From an uncultured Porphyromonadaceae bacterium (GTDB taxonomy: Bacteria > Bacteroidota > Bacteroidia > Bacteroidales > Muribaculaceae), in assembly GCA_946553045.1 (NCBI GenBank), contig CAMNRO010000029.1, forward strand, positions 1 to 33,704: a stretch of 33,704 bases of DNA, read 5' to 3'. A model generated the notes under the pieces. It was not told the origin of the DNA, made no database searches, and worked only from the letters and a program-made list of their open reading frames with translations. Positions within the stretch are counted from its first letter, which is position 1, and each line of letters opens with the position of its first letter. Shown here piece after piece: positions 1 through 6,681 of the stretch. The translations under genes and the position numbers were made by a program.

Positions 1-72
1 ACGAGGGGGCGGGAATGGAGCGTCCGGATAAATCAGAAGCCCACGCCCCTCGTTCCTCGCCCCTCGCTCCTA
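1..72. repeat. Downstream inverted repeat and 7-bp-period array
   Basis: Positions 1-11 (ACGAGGGGGCG) are nearly the reverse complement of 44-53 (CGCCCCTCGT). Positions 46-72 are a degenerate array of period 7 (cccctcg, ttcctcg, cccctcg, ctccta). The array lies directly after the stop codon of the thioredoxin gene (minus strand). It could serve as a 3' hairpin of that transcript, but no T-run follows. The window edge may cut the element. Confidence 0.5.
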
Positions 73-74
73 AA

Positions 75-1904
75 TTATAGCGCGGCTTTGATGCCTTCTA
101 CGAGCTTGTCGTGGTCGCGGAAGTCGGGGTGGCCCTGGGCCTTGCCCTCGCGGTCTACGAGGATATAGTAGGGAATGCCGTCGACGCCGAAGCGGTTGCG
201 GATAATCGCTATCTGGTCGGCGTTGACCATGTGGTGCTCGCCCTTGATGTCCTTTATCATTTCGGCATACTGGCTGAGGTCGGAGCTTTCATCGGCAATG
301 TAAATCCACACGATGTCATCGTTGGCGAGTTCGCCGCTCTTGAGCGGTTCGTTGGCCTTGAGGGCACGGCGGCAGGGGCCGCACCAGGTGTTCCAGAGGT
401 CTACGAGCACCACCTTGCCTTTGTGCGGAGCCACGATGGCGTCGAAGAGATGTTCGTCGGATACTTCGGGATTCTCGGCGATAGACTTCTGAGCTTCCTC
501 GAAGGCCTTCTGAGCCTGTGCCTGACGGAGTTTGGCAGCCTGTGCGTAGAAAGGCTGCGAGAGGGCTTCGAGAGCCGCGGTCTCGCTGTCGCTGAGCTTG
601 GCAGCCTTGGCGCTCTGGTAGGCCTTGGCATATACGGGCACTTCGGAGAAGAGGGCACCCTTGGCGCCGTGGTCGGTCCAGTTGAAATTGCCGAAAATGG
701 AGTTCAGTTCGGGATACATGAGGTATGCGCTGTCATCGCCGTCGATGAATCCGGCTACAGAGGCATACTGCTCGGGGGCGATTTCGATTTTTACGGAGTC
801 GCGCAGACCTTCCATGCCATTTTCGGAATAGTATTTGTTGGCAAGATTGCCCCATGCACCCTTGAGGGCGCTTACGGTTTCTATGTTGAGCGCGCGTGTG
901 GCATATGCCTTGGCGGCTTCAGACAGGTCGGAGGCATTGATGGCGGCGAGAGCTTTCTCGCGGGCGCTGATCTGGGCGGCGGTATATTCCTCGCCGTTCA
1001 TGCGCCAGTCGAGCTCGGCCGGTTCGATTTCAATCTTGCCGATTTCGGCCTTGGCCTTGTTGAGGGCTGCGTAGCGGCCGTTTGTGTAGGCGTAAGGTGT
1101 GTGCGTTTCGGCATTTTTGTCGCGTATCATTTCCACGAAGTCCGAGAAGATTGCCGGAGTGATATAGATGTCGGTGGTCTCGCCAGGAGCGACGATGGCG
1201 TTGGCGCGCAGTGCGTTGAGGCCTTCGGGCATGATTGTGAGCACGGTTGTGCCGTAGAGTGTTGTCGAGAGGGTTCCTTCGCCGTTTTCGTCGATAGCTA
1301 CGCTTGCCATTTCGGTGTCGGCGAGGTTTCCGAGGTAGAGGTTGAGCTTGTTGCCGTATTCGGGGCGGTAGCCGAGCATGTGGAAGCGCAGTTCCGAGGG
1401 CGCTGCCTCAAACACGGGTTCGGCATTGATTTCGCTCAGGTCTATGTTGGTGATTTCCTTGGGCAGTACGGCCTTGTTCTCCCCGGGCTTGCCGGTGGCG
1501 TCGATGCCATAGAATGCCCAGCCGTCCTGCACGCCTTCGGTGAAGTCGAAGGTAGTGGTTTCGAGAGGCAGGGGCTCGAAGGTGAGGGTGAAATCGGCCT
1601 CGCCGCTCTCGGGCATGGTGAACTGTTCGCCGAGCACGAGGTTCTCAGAACTTACCACGGGGTATTCCTTGCCGTCGGCCAGGAGCTTGCTCTCTTTGGC
1701 AATGCGTATCCACCAGCCCGGGCGGTATTTCACATGGAACGACAGCACCGTGGCCGAATCGTTGAGCTCTACCTTGGTGAGATTGAGGTCAGAGCAGTTT
1801 GTGGCGGCAATCGCGGGAGTGTCGATTGCGCGTGGCTGCGGCTTGGAGCATGCGGCGAGTAGCAGCACAACCAAAGCGGCAAAAGCGAAAATCAGCTTTT
1901 TCAT
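75..1904 (-). CDS. TlpA-type thioredoxin-like lipoprotein
   Basis: Predicted membrane-anchored thiol-disulfide oxidoreductase of the TlpA/ResA class, 609 residues. The N-terminus is a lipoprotein signal with lipobox LAAC (Cys19), so the protein should be lipidated and face the periplasm or the surface. The C-terminal part, from about residue 470, is a thioredoxin fold with the active site WCGPC (Trp507, Cys508, Cys511) and a later 'GIPYYILVD' segment carrying the cis-Pro region typical of the family. The long middle part, about residues 30-460, is helical and beta-rich, is not recognised in detail, and resembles the N-terminal extensions common in Bacteroidales TlpA proteins. The start ATG at 1904 is the only one that gives a signal peptide. 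No redox partner is adjacent, so the substrate is unknown; cytochrome maturation or general envelope disulfide reduction are options. A TAnnTTTG-like box lies far upstream at 2099-2106. Confidence 0.9.
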   Translation of the reverse strand: MKKLIFAFAALVVLLLAACSKPQPRAIDTPAIAATNCSDLNLTKVELNDSATVLSFHVKYRPGWWIRIAKESKLLADGKEYPVVSSENLVLGEQFTMPESGEADFTLTFEPLPLETTTFDFTEGVQDGWAFYGIDATGKPGENKAVLPKEITNIDLSEINAEPVFEAAPSELRFHMLGYRPEYGNKLNLYLGNLADTEMASVAIDENGEGTLSTTLYGTTVLTIMPEGLNALRANAIVAPGETTDIYITPAIFSDFVEMIRDKNAETHTPYAYTNGRYAALNKAKAEIGKIEIEPAELDWRMNGEEYTAAQISAREKALAAINASDLSEAAKAYATRALNIETVSALKGAWGNLANKYYSENGMEGLRDSVKIEIAPEQYASVAGFIDGDDSAYLMYPELNSIFGNFNWTDHGAKGALFSEVPVYAKAYQSAKAAKLSDSETAALEALSQPFYAQAAKLRQAQAQKAFEEAQKSIAENPEVSDEHLFDAIVAPHKGKVVLVDLWNTWCGPCRRALKANEPLKSGELANDDIVWIYIADESSDLSQYAEMIKDIKGEHHMVNADQIAIIRNRFGVDGIPYYILVDREGKAQGHPDFRDHDKLVEGIKAAL

Positions 1905-1949
1905 AATTGTCTGGAAATCGGGCTGTATCGTAATTGATTATATTGTGCT

Positions 1950-2039
1950 CAGTAGGGGCGCGCGTTCGGCGCGCCCGCGTCTAAAATGCTGACAAATAAG
2001 CTCGTCCTCGGCGGGCGCGCCGAACGCGCGCCCCTACTG
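1950..2039. repeat. 29-bp perfect GC-rich inverted repeat
   Basis: Arms 1950-1978 and 2011-2039 are exact reverse complements over 29 bp (inner part GGGGCGCGCGTTCGGCGCGC), separated by a 32-nt AT-richer spacer. The arms are almost wholly G+C, unlike the AT-rich DNA around them. The element lies between the putative thioredoxin promoter (2099-2106) and its start codon, so it would be transcribed into the leader as a very stable hairpin. It may be a miniature dispersed element; its origin is not shown by this window. Confidence 0.85.
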
Positions 2040-2098
2040 CGTTATGATAATACTGGTCACGATACATCCTCAGGGATTAAAGGTTAATGTAATATCCG

Positions 2099-2106
2099 CA
2101 AAGATA
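2099..2106 (-). promoter_or_regulatory. Putative -7 box for the thioredoxin gene
   Basis: Minus strand reads TATCTTTG, matching the Bacteroidetes TAnnTTTG consensus. No clear TTG -33 element is found 19-21 nt upstream, so this is a weak call. If real, the leader is about 190 nt and contains the 29-bp inverted repeat. Confidence 0.4.
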
Positions 2107-2146
2107 AGTATTTTATTCGTTTGAGGGCGGGTTTTAAAGAGTAAAA

Positions 2147-2201
2147 AGTCGAAAGAGTCAAGATAATAGCGTATTCAACTATTATCTTAACTCTTTTGAC
2201 T
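2147..2201 (-). terminator. Hairpin downstream of the blaR1-like gene
   Basis: Arms 2147-2169 and 2179-2201 pair over 23 bp with two mismatches around a 9-nt loop. The hairpin begins 15 nt after the blaR1-like stop codon on the minus strand, so it can act as a 3' transcript end. The core AGATAAT/ATTATCT recurs in the hairpin at 21401-21455. Confidence 0.6.
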
Positions 2202-2216
2202 GCTTACTTTATAAAC

Positions 2217-3752
2217 TTACTTTTTAAGCGTAATCTGAACCAGGCCGTTGGGGTATTCGGGCTTATCCTTGAATACGCTTATAGACTCGATGTTTTCGGG
2301 GTCGATGTTTTCGAGGGTATTCACCTTCTGGCCGTCTACGGTGATTGTGGGAGCGTTCGGGCCTGAGAGGTCGGAGTTGCGCAACTGGATTGTCTTGGAG
2401 TTGTCGGCGCCGCGGCCATAGCCTACCACAACAATCTCTTCGAATGCCTTGTCGCTCTTCTTGGGCTTGGCAGTCTTGTTGGCGGGTAGTTTGAACTGAA
2501 TGGGGAGTGTGTAGAAGGAGGCGACTGCCTTGCCGTCGGCCTGTGCTGGAGTCCACGCGGGCATTGAGGAGATTACGCGGATTGCCTCGGCGTCGAGTTC
2601 GGGATAGGAGCTCTGTATGATTTCGAAATCGGAGAGCGAACCGTCGGCCTTGACGGTGAACTGCACCACTGTGCGGCCCTGATGGTCGGCATTTGCTGCA
2701 GCCTCGGGATATTTTATGTTAGAGGCAAGATACTTGAACATTTCGCCCTCGCCGCCGGGATACTGAGCCAGCACGTCGGGTTTACTTTCTGAAATATTTT
2801 GCGTATCTTTGCGTATTGTTCCTGCCGCCACGACTTTTATGGGTTCGTTGGTGGTTTCGAGCGAGGCGGCACGCATGCCGTCGAGACAGCCCGCTACGGC
2901 GGGAATGTTGACCACTGCAATGGCGGCTACGGGCGCCAGAGCCAGGACAAGGCCGCGAAGGCGGCGGAGTCCGCTGTTCTTTTCTTTGTACATCATCGTA
3001 ATACGTTTTTTAAGTTTACTGTGATTAAGGCTGTTGGCAAGCGACTGGAAACGAGTGCCTACAGCCTTTTTTATCAATAACATCTGATATGTGCGCGGGT
3101 CTATGCCCGAGGCCAGCACCGAGGCGTCGGCCTGATATTCGTGCACGGTCTTGAGCTCTTCGCGCATGAGCCATGCGGCGGGGTTGTACCACAGCAGGAT
3201 ACATACTGCCTGGGCGGCGAGCAGGTCGAGGCAGTGGCGGCAGTGTATGTGCGCCAGCTCATGGGCTGTCACCGTCTCTCCGGCGGCCTCGTAGTCGTCC
3301 TTGCCCATAACCACATACTTGCCCCAGCTGAAAGGAGCGACCCGGCCTTCGGGCAGCAGCACCAGGGTGTAGCCCTCGCGTTCGACCGATTCGCCCGAGC
3401 GCACAATCTTTATGAGTCGGAATGTGGTGAATGCGGTGAAGACGGCTGTAGCGACAAGTCCAGCCATGTATACCCCCGTAAGTACAAGCGGCCAGAGGGC
3501 TTGCCCGGCGCTGTCGTCGGCTATTCCGCCCGGCAGCAGGAGGAAATCGAAGCCGGCTCCGGCTCCCGGCGCTGCGGAGTGCCATTGGATACGGCTCAGA
3601 GGCCACGCCGCGAAGGAGAGTGCGTAGAGGCCCAGCAGCACGGCGCGGTTGAGCGACATCTGCTTCTCGCCCGCCATGACGAGCTTATAGAGCAGATAGC
3701 CGGCCACCAGGAAGATGCCCGTATATACGGTATATGCAAGGAGAGCTCCCAT
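2217..3752 (-). CDS. BlaR1-like M56 metallopeptidase with TonB C-terminal domain
   Basis: Predicted membrane sensor protease, 511 residues, of the M56 (BlaR1/MecR1) family. The N-terminal 270 residues carry membrane segments near 5-23, 36-51, 86-112 and 266-284. The zinc site is HELAH (164-168) with Glu205 in HEYQAD as the likely third ligand. Unlike true BlaR1 there is no penicillin-binding sensor domain. After the last membrane segment a periplasmic TonB C-terminal domain follows (about 326-422, with YPGGEGEM and the TVVQFTVKADG strand). The last 70 residues (ITVDGQKV ... IESISVFKD) resemble the plug motif of SusC-type TonB-dependent receptors. The gene starts 6 nt after the blaI-like stop codon, so the two form an operon. 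In this family the protease cleaves the cognate repressor after a signal; what this one senses is unknown, possibly envelope or TonB status (inference). Confidence 0.9.
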   Translation of the reverse strand: MGALLAYTVYTGIFLVAGYLLYKLVMAGEKQMSLNRAVLLGLYALSFAAWPLSRIQWHSAAPGAGAGFDFLLLPGGIADDSAGQALWPLVLTGVYMAGLVATAVFTAFTTFRLIKIVRSGESVEREGYTLVLLPEGRVAPFSWGKYVVMGKDDYEAAGETVTAHELAHIHCRHCLDLLAAQAVCILLWYNPAAWLMREELKTVHEYQADASVLASGIDPRTYQMLLIKKAVGTRFQSLANSLNHSKLKKRITMMYKEKNSGLRRLRGLVLALAPVAAIAVVNIPAVAGCLDGMRAASLETTNEPIKVVAAGTIRKDTQNISESKPDVLAQYPGGEGEMFKYLASNIKYPEAAANADHQGRTVVQFTVKADGSLSDFEIIQSSYPELDAEAIRVISSMPAWTPAQADGKAVASFYTLPIQFKLPANKTAKPKKSDKAFEEIVVVGYGRGADNSKTIQLRNSDLSGPNAPTITVDGQKVNTLENIDPENIESISVFKDKPEYPNGLVQITLKK

Positions 3753-3758
3753 GGGCGC

Positions 3759-4142
3759 TTATTTTTTGCTGTTGCGCTCTACCATGTCGATGATTTCGCG
3801 CAGTTCGTCTACTGAAATTTTTTCGTCTTCAACGAGAGCCGACACCACCGAGCGGTAGCTGTTGTTGAAGTAATTCTTCACGAGCTGAGCCAGCGAACGG
3901 CCGCAGAAATCGCTGCTGTCTACGGTCGCTCCATAGGTGTATGCGCCGTTGCGCTCGCCTACGTGCTCCACATAGCCCTTGTCTACGAGTATGCGGACAA
4001 TCGTGGCCACGGTGTTGAAGTGCGGTTTCGGGTCGGAATAGGTGGCAAGGAGTTCGCGGACGGTCTGCGGGCCCTTGCTCCAGAGGTTCTGCATTACCTC
4101 GGCTTCTTTTTCTGTGAGTTTCTTGGGCTTTTCCTTTTTCAT
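3759..4142 (-). CDS. BlaI/MecI/CopY-family transcriptional repressor
   Basis: 127-residue winged-helix repressor. The family signature is visible: an N-terminal 'LTEKEAEVMQNLW' helix, the recognition part 'HFNTVATIVRILVDKGYV' (residues about 41-58) and the wing 'GAYTYGATV', followed by a C-terminal dimerisation helix pair (about 78-127). The start ATG at 4142 is chosen because it gives the usual family N-terminus and lies about 24 nt below a well-placed promoter; an upstream in-frame extension to 4400 runs through operator and repeat DNA and is not coding. It is the first gene of the blaI-blaR1-like pair. An 18-bp perfect inverted repeat encloses the promoter, so autorepression relieved by proteolysis of the repressor is the likely control. 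Confidence 0.93.
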   Translation of the reverse strand: MKKEKPKKLTEKEAEVMQNLWSKGPQTVRELLATYSDPKPHFNTVATIVRILVDKGYVEHVGERNGAYTYGATVDSSDFCGRSLAQLVKNYFNNSYRSVVSALVEDEKISVDELREIIDMVERNSKK

Positions 4143-4147
4143 GATAA

Positions 4148-4198
4148 AAACTAAAATAATAGTTCGCACCGCAAATGTAAGAACTATTATTTTAGTTT
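4148..4198. promoter_or_regulatory. Operator of the blaI-blaR1-like pair
   Basis: Exact 18-bp inverted repeat: 4148-4165 (AAACTAAAATAATAGTTC) and 4181-4198 with a 15-nt spacer. The spacer holds the -7 box, so a repressor dimer on each arm, or one spanning both, would block the promoter. It is the obvious binding site for the BlaI-type repressor encoded just downstream. Confidence 0.85.
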
Positions 4199-4202
4199 CC
4201 AA
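4172..4202 (-). promoter_or_regulatory. Promoter of the blaI-blaR1-like operon
   Basis: Minus strand: TTG (4202-4200), 20-nt spacer, TACATTTG (4179-4172). This fits the Bacteroidetes consensus TTG-N19-21-TAnnTTTG. Predicted leader is about 25 nt. Confidence 0.8.
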
Positions 4203-4222
4203 ATTTTTTAGAAGAAATTTTT

Positions 4223-4386
4223 TCAGAGGTCTTTCCTGATGATGGCCGCCGGGCCGAGGAGGCCTGTGGGGCGGAGCTTTTCGGTGGGCGAGGGCAGGCG
4301 TATGGCCCAGGTCTTGCGCTCGGCGGCGGGGAGGCCTGCATCGTAGACGAGGTGGTTGAACCATGTGCCGGTAACCTTCACGGTCA
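4223..4386 (-). pseudogene. 3' stub of a glycoside hydrolase gene (GH106/rhamnosidase-like)
   Basis: About 54 codons ending at the stop at 4223-4225 read VKVTGTWFNHLVYDAGLP ... RKTWAI ... LRPTGLLGPAAI. This matches the C-terminal strand pattern 'VTNxWxNRLIGDxxLP...GLLGPV' of GH106 alpha-L-rhamnosidases and related enzymes (recalled from family knowledge). The reading frame continues upstream only into 8-bp-period repeat DNA, so the roughly 900 or more upstream codons expected are gone. No start or signal peptide remains, and it cannot make an enzyme. It lies in the same orientation and directly downstream of GH97, so the two may once have formed a degradative operon. Family assignment is moderately sure; the stub status is more certain. 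Confidence 0.7.
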
Positions 4387-4711
4387 GCCCAGTCGCCCAA
4401 TCGCCCAGCCGCCCAATCGGGCTATGCGGCACTCAGTAGCCTGTCAGCCCAACAGCCCGTCAGCCCAATAGCCCAATCTCCGTGGTTATGAGAAAAAAGA
4501 AGAGCTGCGCAGCTGCGACACATCGCGTGGATTATGTCGCAGCCACGCAGCTCTGTTAATTTATTTGTTGCTGGAAACCTATGGCTGCACGCACCTTACG
4601 GCGCGCTTGCCATAGGCTATTACTCTAAACGCAGCTACGCAGCTATTTGCCGCTATGCGGCAACAGCCCAGCCGCCTGTCAGCCCGTCAGCCCAACAGCC
4701 CAACAGCCCAA
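4383..4711. repeat. Composite of 8-bp-period arrays and a hairpin element (copy 1)
   Basis: Arrays at about 4383-4425, 4441-4480 and 4664-4711 consist of degenerate octamers such as CAGCCCAA, CAGCCCGT, TCGCCCAA. Between the last two lies the 159-nt hairpin element 4503-4661. The final array abuts the GH97 stop codon directly. The whole non-coding stretch between the GH97 gene and the hydrolase stub is made of this material. A related composite occurs at 27741-28113. Confidence 0.85.
4503..4661. repeat. 159-nt hairpin element, copy 1
   Basis: Homologous over its whole length to 27842-28000, in the same orientation and of equal length. It contains three internal inverted repeats: an outer one (AGCTGCGCAGCTGCGACA against TGTCGCAGCCACGCAGCT, two mismatches in this copy), a middle one (CCTATGGC ... 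GCCATAGG) and a final one (GCCGC ... GCGGC). It has no reading frame of note. It could be a mobile miniature element, a REP/BIME-like sequence or a structured RNA. Confidence 0.8.
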
Positions 4712-6649
4712 TTACTTCGCTACGATGACGAAGCCGCCGTTGGGGGCGATTTCTACGGGTACGGCGGCGCCGGCTTTGATTTTGAGGGCGCTCTTGCCGA
4801 AGGTGAGGCCGCGGCCGTCGATGTAGAGCTCGGCGTCGGCGTTGCGCAGACCGAGAGCCGAGAGGTCGAGTTTCAGTTTTACGGGCTTGTCTTCGGCATT
4901 GACACCGGCGATATACCATGTGCCCTTATGCTTGCGGGCGAGGACCACGTAGCGGCCGGGATAGCCGTCGATGAATTCTGTTTCGTCCCAAGTGGTCGGC
5001 ACGGCCTTCATGAACTCGATGGCGTCGGCGGGGGCGTCGGTGAGATTGTTGGGCGCCAGAGCGAAGTTCTGCACCGGGTTCTGGAAGAGAATTGAGGTTG
5101 CGAGCTGGAATGCGTCGCCGGTCACGCGGCGTGTGCCGCCGTCGTTGCCGCGGTTGAGGCGCTTGTTGAGCACGGTGCCTCCATATTCCATGATGGCGAC
5201 GGAGTTGCGGATAAAGGGATGGAGAGTGGCGTGGAACGCTTCCATGTCGCAGAAATCCTGGCCGAACACGAGGTTTTCGGACGCAAGCACGGCCTCGCTG
5301 CCCACGAAGTTGGGATACATGCGCTCCCAGCCGCGGGGAAGGGTGCAGCCATGGAAGACGACGTCGATGCCATAGTCGGCGGCGTCGCTGAGAATGTCTT
5401 CATAGAGGCGAATGGTTTCCTGCTTGTCGCCGCCGAAGAAATCGACCTTGATGGAGCGTATGCCGTTGTCGCGCAGCCATTTCATTTCTTTCTTGCGCAC
5501 GATGGGGCGGTCCATGTGGTTCACGGGGCTCTGCTCGATATCGTTCCAGTAGCCGCTCGAAGAGTACCAGAGAATCGGGTTTACATTCTTGGAGTGAGCG
5601 TATTTTATGAGCTCTTCCATGCCTTTGCGGCCGATATTGTTATCCCACCAGTTGTCGATGAGCACGTTTTCGTAGCCCATCTCGGAGGCGAGGTCGATGA
5701 ATTTGCGCTGGTCTTCGGCGTTGATAGAGTTGTCCTGCCACAGCAGCCAGCTCCATGTGCCTCGTCCGGCCTGGGCGGGACGGTCGAGAGCGTAGCGAGG
5801 CTCGACAACGTTCCAGGGCGCTGTGGTCTCGACGATGGGCTTGAGCGAGGCGCCTACGGTTATGGTGCGCCAGGGAGTCTTGCCGGGCAGGGCTATGGCT
5901 GCGGTAGCGGAGCCGTTGCCGTTGTTCTCGCCGGGCATAGGGAAGGCTATGGTGTAGACGCCGTCCTTGTAGTCGCTCAGGTGCGAAGCGCAGTAGTAGC
6001 CGTCGACACCGGTTTCGGAGAGGAGGGCCCAGCCGTCGTCGCCGATACGGAAGAGGGCGGGGAAGGTATAGCCCTGGCCGTACTGCGAGGCTGAGTCGAG
6101 GGGCGCGTCGACAGAATAGTATTCCTCATAGCTTGGCTTGGTGCGCTTCCAGCCGAGCATGGGGTCGCTCTGGGGGGTGACAAATGCTGTCGCCGTTGTC
6201 GGGAAGCGGTAGCCGGTGGTTTCGCTTTCTATGGTCAGCGCGCCTGTCTCGCCCTGACGTGGTATGATGTAGCGGAAGGCGACGTCGTTGTCGGCCACTT
6301 CCCACTCCATGCTGAATTTATGCTTGTCGGGTCCGGCGAAGTCGGCGCGCAGGCGTGTGGCCTTGTAGTCGATGTTTTTCTTTTTGAGCTTGTCCTGCGA
6401 GAATACGCGGTGAACGGTGTCGACTTTTGTCGATACCATTTTGAAGCCTTTGGAGAAACTGCCGATGTTGGTGTCGAAGCCCAGGGGCGAGTTCTCGAGG
6501 ATAGTCTTGCCGTTGTAGGCGATGGAGTAGACGGGGGCATCGGCCTCGGTGTCGACGGTAAGCACCAGTCGGCCGTCGGGGCTGCCGACGTTTACGGCAC
6601 CGGCCGCAAAAGCAGCCATTATGCACGGAATAAAAGTGAATCGTTTCAT
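4712..6649 (-). CDS. Glycoside hydrolase family 97, probable retaining alpha-galactosidase type
   Basis: Predicted secreted or periplasmic exo-alpha-glycosidase, 645 residues, close to the usual GH97 length. A signal peptide (MKRFTFIPCIMAAFAAGA) starts at 6649; the longer open frame to 7141 lies over the glycosyltransferase gene and is rejected. The order is: N-terminal beta-sandwich (about 20-260), central TIM barrel (about 270-540) and C-terminal beta domain (about 560-645). In the barrel, KVDFFGGD places Asp403 where retaining GH97 enzymes carry the nucleophile, and GSEAV places Glu452 as the candidate acid/base; SusB-like inverting members use a different arrangement. Alpha-galactosidase is therefore favoured over alpha-glucosidase (inference). 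It is the last gene of the minus-strand run, 32 nt after a glycosyltransferase gene. A stub of another hydrolase lies just downstream, which suggests a partly lost degradation locus. Confidence 0.9.
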   Translation of the reverse strand: MKRFTFIPCIMAAFAAGAVNVGSPDGRLVLTVDTEADAPVYSIAYNGKTILENSPLGFDTNIGSFSKGFKMVSTKVDTVHRVFSQDKLKKKNIDYKATRLRADFAGPDKHKFSMEWEVADNDVAFRYIIPRQGETGALTIESETTGYRFPTTATAFVTPQSDPMLGWKRTKPSYEEYYSVDAPLDSASQYGQGYTFPALFRIGDDGWALLSETGVDGYYCASHLSDYKDGVYTIAFPMPGENNGNGSATAAIALPGKTPWRTITVGASLKPIVETTAPWNVVEPRYALDRPAQAGRGTWSWLLWQDNSINAEDQRKFIDLASEMGYENVLIDNWWDNNIGRKGMEELIKYAHSKNVNPILWYSSSGYWNDIEQSPVNHMDRPIVRKKEMKWLRDNGIRSIKVDFFGGDKQETIRLYEDILSDAADYGIDVVFHGCTLPRGWERMYPNFVGSEAVLASENLVFGQDFCDMEAFHATLHPFIRNSVAIMEYGGTVLNKRLNRGNDGGTRRVTGDAFQLATSILFQNPVQNFALAPNNLTDAPADAIEFMKAVPTTWDETEFIDGYPGRYVVLARKHKGTWYIAGVNAEDKPVKLKLDLSALGLRNADAELYIDGRGLTFGKSALKIKAGAAVPVEIAPNGGFVIVAK

Positions 6650-6681
6650 AAAATATTTTAAGGTTAGGGTTTTGTAGTCTG

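Larger units (their letters stand above)
1905..2216. other. Intergenic stretch with two large hairpins
   Basis: This 312-bp stretch separates the thioredoxin gene from the blaR1-like gene, both on the minus strand. It holds the 29-bp GC-rich inverted repeat (1950-2039), a possible -7 box for the thioredoxin gene (2099-2106, TATCTTTG on the minus strand) and the hairpin at 2147-2201. No convincing small reading frame was seen. Confidence 0.7.

Noticed and set aside
111..1862. 583-residue plus-strand open frame opposite the thioredoxin gene
   Set aside because: It mirrors a well-supported gene; its translation is low-complexity (Gly/Val/Ala-rich) without any domain.
2800..2815. TATCTTTG promoter on the plus strand
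   Set aside because: It lies inside the blaR1-like coding region and no plausible plus-strand gene follows.
4143..4400. N-terminal extension of the BlaI-like protein
   Set aside because: It would translate the operator, the promoter and the hydrolase stub; the family start is at 4142.
4383..4711. CRISPR-like array
   Set aside because: Units are only 8 bp, degenerate and contiguous without spacers; no cas genes nearby.
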